DNA of 64,000 nucleotides, taken from positions 8,949,001-9,013,000 of the forward strand of contig NZ_CP121634.1 of NCBI RefSeq assembly GCF_029714945.1, in the 5' to 3' direction. Under the pieces are notes generated by a model, which worked only from the letters and a program-made list of their open reading frames with translations, was not told the DNA's origin and made no database searches. The DNA is from Bradyrhizobium sp. CIAT3101. GTDB lineage: Bacteria > Pseudomonadota > Alphaproteobacteria > Rhizobiales > Xanthobacteraceae. The first letter of the stretch is position 1; each line of letters begins with the position of its first letter. The translations under genes were made by a program, and so were the position numbers. Of the stretch, positions 60,087 to 64,000 are shown piece by piece.

Positions 60087-60118
60087 AAAAAGCCCGGCCG
60101 ACCGGCGGCCGGGCTTTT
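60087..60118 (+). terminator. Rho-independent terminator after the cyclase gene
   Basis: AAAAAGCCCGGCCGACCGGC, then GGCCGGGCTTTT: a GC-rich 10-bp stem with AAAAA on one side and TTTT on the other, so it can work in both directions. It lies 32 bp after the cyclase stop. It is nearly the same as the terminator at 62388-62417. Confidence 0.85.
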
Positions 60119-60168
60119 GATTGCGTTGCGATCGACGCGAGCGCCTACGCGGCCTCGTCGGCGACGTC
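60119..60168 (-). pseudogene. Remnant of a second carD 3' end
   Basis: GATTGCGTTGCGATCGACGC and TACGCGGCCTCGTCGGCGAC after the terminator at 60087 match, with few changes, the end of the carD gene (62418-62465): the coding-strand end reads ...VADEA(A) then a stop. Beyond about 60168 the similarity stops. The rest of a carD copy is absent. It seems to be a leftover of a duplication including the terminator. Confidence 0.55.
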
Positions 60169-60191
60169 CGCCTTCACAGTGCGAACAATAA

Positions 60192-60440
60192 TTATTGGCT
60201 CGCGATGTGTCCGCTGGAGTCGAAATCATTCTTCGGGTTGTAGCCGGAATCGTGCAGATTGCGGAGATAAGTAGCGTGATCGGTGCTGTTCGGCCCGCCC
60301 GTCCACCCCGTCGGAGGCTGAGAAGCAGGATCCGGAACGCCAGCCTGTGTGTTCAGCGCGTGGTGATGATGATGCGCTGCCGAGGCGGCAGAAGCCGAGA
60401 GAGAAAGGATTGCAAGAGCGACGAATAGTTTTCTTGTCAT
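60192..60440 (-). CDS. Small exported His-rich protein
   Basis: An 82-residue protein with a signal peptide (RKLFVALAILSLSASAASAA) followed directly by HHHHH. The rest (GVPDPASQPPTGWTGGPNST, then DHATYLRNLHDSGYNPKNDF) is polar with no cysteines. The histidine run at the mature N-terminus could bind a metal. AAGGGAGCC precedes the ATG. I do not recognise a family. Confidence 0.65.
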   Translation of the reverse strand: MTRKLFVALAILSLSASAASAAHHHHHALNTQAGVPDPASQPPTGWTGGPNSTDHATYLRNLHDSGYNPKNDFDSSGHIASQ

Positions 60441-60584
60441 GGTTGGCTCCCTTGAGGTTTCTTGAGGTTCTCCCCTGTAGCGTTACAAGCGATAGCACAA
60501 CCTGGGCGTCACACGTTCATTACAAACCGTCTCCGTCACTACAAAGTGAAATGCGCGCCTGCTCGTGACACGTCTCGCAAGAAT

Positions 60585-61472
60585 TCAGGACGACGGTGCG
60601 AGTTTGCCCACTTCCGAGAGAAGCAGCTTCAGGATCGGCGACTTGTTCGCCTTGTGATAGGCGACGACGAGATCGAGCATCGGTGCATCGCCCCGCACCG
60701 GCCGAGTGGTGATCGTCTTCGGCAGATATCGCTTGGTGTAAGCCGGCAGCATCATGACGCCGCGCGTGGACGCGATCATGGAGATCGCGTGGACGACATT
60801 GTGCACTTCTCTGTCGGGCATGAGGTCGATTCCGGTCCGGCTGAAATAATCAGAAACAATACGGCGAACCGCGGGAGCGGATTTGGACGGTAGGTAGAAA
60901 ATTTCATCCCTGATCTCCTCGGGCGCCACCGTGGCTTGCGATGCGAGCCGATGGTCGCTCGGAAAGACGAAGACCAGCGGATCGGTGCGGACGCGCCGGC
61001 AGAGCAGATCTTCCATGTGCTCTTCCGGCCGGATGAAGGCAGCATCGAGCTTTCGCCGCATCAGGGCCTTGGCAAGCGAGGGCGAGTAATCGCTCGACAG
61101 GCGAATGTCGATGCCGGGAAATGCGCCGCGCAGAACGCGGTCCACCTCGGGCAGCAGATCGATCTCGGCGCCCGACAGAAAGCCCAGTGAGAAAGCAGGC
61201 TGCGGGGGCTGCGCGGCCCGAAGCGCCGCTTCCCTGGCAGCCTCCGCCTGAAGCAGCGCCATTCGGGCGTGTTCGAGAAAGGCCTTGCCCGCCGACGTCA
61301 GCGCGATGCCTTGGGCACTGCGGGTCATCAAGGAAACGCCAACCTCCTGCTCGAGATCGCGGATCTGCCGGCTGAGCGACGGCTGCGACGTGTGCAGCTT
61401 CTTCTCGGCGGCAACTGTCAAACTGCCTGCATCGGCAACGGCGACGAAATAGCGGAGATGCCGAAGCTCCAT
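60585..61472 (-). CDS. LysR-family transcriptional regulator
   Basis: A 295-residue LysR protein starting MELRHLRYFVAVADAGSLTV, with the HTH AAEKKLHTSQPSLSRQIRDL and the effector domain from about residue 90 (SLGFLSGAEIDLLPEVDRVL, RRKLDAAFIRPEE, SMIASTRGVMMLPAYTKRYL). It resembles the CynR/HcaR-type branch with the MELRHLRYF start that often regulates aromatic catabolism. GGGAG precedes the ATG at 61472; an upstream ATG at 61526 lacks support. It is divergent from the unknown gene at 61601, its likely target. Confidence 0.9.
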   Translation of the reverse strand: MELRHLRYFVAVADAGSLTVAAEKKLHTSQPSLSRQIRDLEQEVGVSLMTRSAQGIALTSAGKAFLEHARMALLQAEAAREAALRAAQPPQPAFSLGFLSGAEIDLLPEVDRVLRGAFPGIDIRLSSDYSPSLAKALMRRKLDAAFIRPEEHMEDLLCRRVRTDPLVFVFPSDHRLASQATVAPEEIRDEIFYLPSKSAPAVRRIVSDYFSRTGIDLMPDREVHNVVHAISMIASTRGVMMLPAYTKRYLPKTITTRPVRGDAPMLDLVVAYHKANKSPILKLLLSEVGKLAPSS

Positions 61473-61600
61473 CGCGATCTCCCATATCTCTTGGGCATGG
61501 GGCCAGCTTACAAAGTCTTTTTCCACGCGACCAGCTGCCGATATAGCCGGCGTGAACGAGATCTGCCTGGCAGGCAGAGGCGCACGGCAGCGAGCTTCAC

Positions 61601-62272
61601 ATGCTCAAGAGCATTCAATCGTCACTGCTGATCCTCGCGCGGGCGGGATCCGGCGAAGCGGCTGCGCAATCCTCCAACACGCAAGCGAAGGCTGACAGCA
61701 TGGAACTGGATCTGACAGGATTGAAGCAGGCGCTGCTCGGCGACTGGGAAAGCATCGCGCCGGAGGTGCGCCCGAGCGCGGCGAAGAACGCCGACGGCAC
61801 GCTCAAGCCGTTCTATCTCAAGCGGGCCTTCAAATATCTTCCCTCCGACCGTTTCGAGCTCGAGATCGTCAACTCGGCCGATCCCTATGGCGCCGTGCCG
61901 CTCGCGCGGATCAGGATTGGCGGGCATATGCTGTGGAGGGGCGTGCATCCCATCGCTCCAGGTGCGCAGAAGGTCGACTTCGTCGCCGATGAGACCTACG
62001 AGGTTACACCGCTGGCCCAGGGATTTGCCGATGTGCTCAACAAGGTCGCCGCGGTCGGATATGCACCATGGGCCGTAGGCACGCCCCAGAGCATCTTCGG
62101 CAAGGCCTTCGCTCCCTTTGGCCTCGCCGAGGCCACGAACTTCATGGAATATGATCTCGTCTATCTCAGGGGTGACCTGCTGTTCTGGGGCGCCCGCAAT
62201 ATCGATGGACGTGGCTTCGATACCGAGCAGAACCGGCCGACCAATTTGCAGATTCCGCTGATCAGGAAATGA
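61601..62272 (+). CDS. Conserved-looking protein of unknown function
   Basis: Up to 223 residues; the start may instead be ATG 61700 (MELDLTGLKQALLGDWESIA), which has GAAGG upstream and would give 190 residues. The body has LKPFYLKRAFKYLPSDRFEL, LARIRIGGHMLWRGVHPIAP, GAQKVDFVADETYEVTPLAQ, GFADVLNKVAAVGYAPWAVG and NFMEYDLVYLRGDLLFWGAR. This reads as a beta-rich, lipocalin-like or ligand-binding fold, but I cannot name the family. The upstream start adds a weakly hydrophobic N-terminus, not a clear signal peptide. It is divergent from the LysR gene. Confidence 0.65.
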   Translation: MLKSIQSSLLILARAGSGEAAAQSSNTQAKADSMELDLTGLKQALLGDWESIAPEVRPSAAKNADGTLKPFYLKRAFKYLPSDRFELEIVNSADPYGAVPLARIRIGGHMLWRGVHPIAPGAQKVDFVADETYEVTPLAQGFADVLNKVAAVGYAPWAVGTPQSIFGKAFAPFGLAEATNFMEYDLVYLRGDLLFWGARNIDGRGFDTEQNRPTNLQIPLIRK

Positions 62273-62387
62273 TCCGGGTCGCGTTCGTCACACTCTCCTC
62301 GACGGGATGCTTTCTCCACGGGCCTTAGCACCCACCGCCGTGCGAACGCATGGGTCGCACCGTCGCAACGCTTGATCCGCCCAAAGC

Positions 62388-62417
62388 AAAAAAGCCCGGC
62401 CAACCGGCCGGGCTCTT
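62388..62417. terminator. Bidirectional terminator between the unknown gene and carD
   Basis: AAAAAAGCCCGGCCAACCGG, then CCGGGCTCTTGAT: a GC-rich stem with a run of A on one side. On the minus strand it gives the stem then TTTTTT, so it ends the carD transcript 27 bases after its stop. It can also stop the plus-strand unknown gene. Confidence 0.85.
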
Positions 62418-62443
62418 GATGGCTTGCGATCGATGCGAGACGC

Positions 62444-63247
62444 TTACGCGGCCTCGTCGGCGACGGTGGTGTCGTCGCCATCGGTATCGTCGGTATCGCC
62501 CTCGGCATCCGCCTCGCCTTCGCCGTCGGCGGCTTCCGCCTTGGCGTTGGTACGGCGCGGGCTCTTGGCGAGCTGGGCCTCGATCTCCTTGACCGCTTCG
62601 GTCTCGGTCGAGTGCTGCACCACCGCGATCTCGCGGGACAGACGGTCGAGCGCCGCTTCATAGAGCTGACGTTCGCTGTAGGACTGCTCCGGCTGCGACT
62701 CCGAGCGATAGAGGTCGCGCACGACTTCCGCGATCGCGACGATATCGCCCGAATTGATCTTCGCTTCGTATTCCTGGGCGCGGCGCGACCACATGGTGCG
62801 CTTGACGCGGGCGCGGCCCTTGAGGGTCTCCAGCGCCTTCTTGACCAGCGCGGGCTCGGACAGCTTGCGCATGCCGACGTTGGCGACCTTGGCGGTCGGA
62901 ACGCGCAGCGTCATCTTGTCCTTGATGAAGTTGATGACGAACAGCTCGAGCTTCGCGCCGGCAATCTCCTGCTCCTCGATGGCCAGGATCTGGCCGACGC
63001 CGTGAGCGGGATAGACGACGAATTCATTGGCCTTGAAGCCCTGACGCTGGGTCACGACCTTCTTTTCCTCGACCTTCGGCGCCGGTGCAGCGGCCTTCAC
63101 GGCCGGCTTGGCAGCAGCAACGGGGGCCTTGGCAGGGGCGGCAGCAACAGGAGCCTTCGGAGCGACAGGCTTGGCAGCGGGAGCCTTGGCAGCAGCAGGC
63201 TTGGCAACGGTCGCTTTCGCGGCCGGTTTGGCAGTCTTGTTAGGCAT
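62444..63247 (-). CDS. CarD family transcriptional regulator
   Basis: About 267 residues from ATG 63247. The N-terminal part is Ala/Lys/Pro-rich and disordered (AKPAAKATVAKPAAAKAPAA). The CarD domain follows from about residue 68: RQGFKANEFVVYPAHGVGQI, LAIEEQEIAGAKLELFVINF and DKMTLRVPTAKVANVGMRKL, then the helical DNA-contacting part (GRARVKRTMWSRRAQEYEAK, YSERQLYEAALDRLSREIAV). The C-terminus is acidic (DGEGEADAEGDTDDTDGDDT). CarD binds RNA polymerase and steadies open complexes, notably at rRNA promoters. The frame continues upstream without a stop; a GTG at 63400 would add a Lys/Ala-rich extension. Confidence 0.9.
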   Translation of the reverse strand: MPNKTAKPAAKATVAKPAAAKAPAAKPVAPKAPVAAAPAKAPVAAAKPAVKAAAPAPKVEEKKVVTQRQGFKANEFVVYPAHGVGQILAIEEQEIAGAKLELFVINFIKDKMTLRVPTAKVANVGMRKLSEPALVKKALETLKGRARVKRTMWSRRAQEYEAKINSGDIVAIAEVVRDLYRSESQPEQSYSERQLYEAALDRLSREIAVVQHSTETEAVKEIEAQLAKSPRRTNAKAEAADGEGEADAEGDTDDTDGDDTTVADEAA

Positions 63248-63596
63248 TGCGCTTCTTTTGTTCTTCGAGGACTTTGCAGCCGGCGGCGCCTTGGCAGCGG
63301 CCCGACCCTTGGATGCGCTACGGCTGGCCGCGGCGACTTTTTTGGCCTCCTTATGGGAAGCCCTCGCTGAAGTACTCTTTTTACGCGTTTTCTGTGACAC
63401 AGCCTGCGCGCGGAAACTGCCACGCCCCTGTTCGACATTTGGTTTCACGGGAACCCGGCGGGGCCAACTGGGCTGACGGGGGTTCAGCTTAATGTGCCCA
63501 ATATAGCACATTTCCCGCAAAAATCAATGATTTAGGGGTCTTCAGGGCTCGTTTTCGACGCTGACGAAGGTATTAGGGTTAAGTTTGCGCCGGAAT
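63248..63596. other. Leader of carD, possible coding extension and gap to fdxA
   Basis: 349 bp between the chosen carD ATG and the ferredoxin stop. From 63248 to 63400 the carD frame stays open and reads as a basic, Ala/Lys-rich stretch (SHKEAKKVAAASRSASKGRA), which could be translated from GTG 63400. From 63401 to 63596 I see no coding feature; there is an A/T-rich part around 63500-63530 suitable for the carD promoter. Confidence 0.6.
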
Positions 63597-63935
63597 TTAG
63601 TCCCCGGAGCCGGGGTTCGGAGAAAAATATTTCTCGAACTTTCCTTCCATCCCGTCGAATTCCTTCGCGTCTTCGGGTGATTCTTTCTTCTGGGTGATAT
63701 TCGGCCAGCTCTTGGCATAGTCGGCGTTGACCTGGAGCCACTTTTCCAGGCCCGGTTCCGTGTCCGGCTTGATGGCGTCGGCGGGGCATTCCGGCTCGCA
63801 CACGCCGCAATCGATGCACTCGTCCGGATGGATGACGAGCATGTTGTCACCCTCGTAGAAACAGTCGACCGGGCAGACCTCGACGCAGTCGGTGTACTTG
63901 CACTTGATGCAGTTTTCAGTGACGACGTAAGTCAT
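63597..63935 (-). CDS. fdxA: 7Fe ferredoxin FdxA
   Basis: A 112-residue ferredoxin. The cysteines at 9, 12, 17, 21 and 25 ([19 protein letters not shown]) and at 40, 43, 46 and 50 ([13 protein letters not shown]) give one [3Fe-4S] and one [4Fe-4S] cluster, the FdxA arrangement. The C-terminal extension ([20 protein letters not shown]) is normal for the family. It carries electrons in the cytosol. CGGAG precedes the ATG at 63935. The stop at 63597 is followed by carD on the same strand, the order seen in other Rhizobiales. Confidence 0.96.
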   Translation of the reverse strand: MTYVVTENCIKCKYTDCVEVCPVDCFYEGDNMLVIHPDECIDCGVCEPECPADAIKPDTEPGLEKWLQVNADYAKSWPNITQKKESPEDAKEFDGMEGKFEKYFSPNPGSGD

Positions 63936-63956
63936 CCAACGCTCCGAAAAGCTCTT

Positions 63957-64000
63957 TTAAAAGTCGCGGCTTGCGTAGCGCGGATGGCCCGGCGCCGCAA
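63957..64000 (-). CDS. Possible 3' end of an upstream gene
   Basis: The minus strand at the right edge can be read ...APGHPRYASRDF followed by TAA at 63959-63957, 22 bp before the fdxA start. An RNA-binding S4-domain or helicase gene often lies here in Rhizobiales, but 14 codons are too few to identify it, and another frame is open as well. Confidence 0.3.
   Translation of the reverse strand, partial: AAPGHPRYASRDF

Noticed and set aside
61563..61577. CTGCCTG-G-CAGGCAG palindrome before the unknown gene at 61601
   Set aside because: Perfect 7-bp dyad in a divergent LysR promoter, but it has no T-N11-A form and no second copy; kept only as a note.

Overview
The window is a chromosomal segment from a high-GC alphaproteobacterium, most likely Bradyrhizobium or a close Bradyrhizobiaceae relative. 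The grounds are the gene set (a CarD-family regulator beside a 7Fe ferredoxin, a cyo quinol oxidase followed by SURF1 and a RegB/RegA-type pair, many CoA-dependent catabolic genes, small exported proteins ending in basic or Cys-rich tails) and the dense intergenic palindromes typical of these genomes. No phage, plasmid, insertion sequence, CRISPR array or rRNA is visible. One tRNA gene, tRNA-Arg(CCT), is present.

Layout. 1-2.7 kb: start of a dicarboxylate-type symporter (partial), an MDR-family NADP oxidoreductase, and two exported proteins, one with three four-cysteine repeats. 2.8-12.5 kb: an aromatic-acid cluster. An FAD monooxygenase and a benzoate-CoA-ligase-type enzyme overlap by ATGA; a maleylpyruvate/maleylacetoacetate isomerase and a MarR regulator overlap; a gentisate 1,2-dioxygenase-type cupin protein is divergent. 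A near-identical 20-bp dyad lies before the monooxygenase and before the dioxygenase, which suggests one MarR regulon running acid to CoA thioester, ring hydroxylation, gentisate, ring cleavage and isomerisation. A NitT/TauT-type ABC importer and an FAD oxidoreductase follow, with a divergent LysR gene. 12.6-24 kb: enoyl-CoA hydratase, ketopantoate-reductase-like protein, two alpha/beta hydrolases, an LCAD-like acyl-CoA dehydrogenase, a frameshifted AraC regulator, and a LysR-controlled DoxX-DsrE-TlpA trio followed by a peptide-type solute-binding protein.

24-35 kb: a metallo-amidohydrolase, a large SPFH protein, an HD-domain protein divergent from a GlxA-type AraC regulator, the tRNA, a cupin protein, an exported trypsin-like protease of lower GC, an AMP-ligase/RraA pair, and exported proteins. 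35-47 kb: a second ketopantoate-reductase-like protein, YidB-like and YeaQ-like proteins, then beta-oxidation genes (SDR, a probable two-subunit acyl-CoA dehydrogenase, two enoyl-CoA hydratases, an NDP-forming acyl-CoA synthetase, a VOC-like protein, a branched-chain-type solute-binding protein). Two similar TCCGC-N3-GCGGA palindromes lie in this part.

47-64 kb: an SNase-like protein, an M48 lipoprotein protease, a soluble-type cytochrome c, an MFS transporter divergent from cyoABCD-SURF1-sensor kinase-response regulator (all overlapping or abutting), an adenylate cyclase, a LysR regulator, CarD and ferredoxin. A degraded second copy of the carD tail with its terminator lies 2.3 kb from the real one.

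Nothing here is plainly a new defence or mobile system. The most promising points are the shared MarR operator in the aromatic cluster, the exported DoxX-DsrE-TlpA module, the large dyad before cyo, the translationally coupled oxidase/redox two-component operon, and the several families of palindromic intergenic elements.
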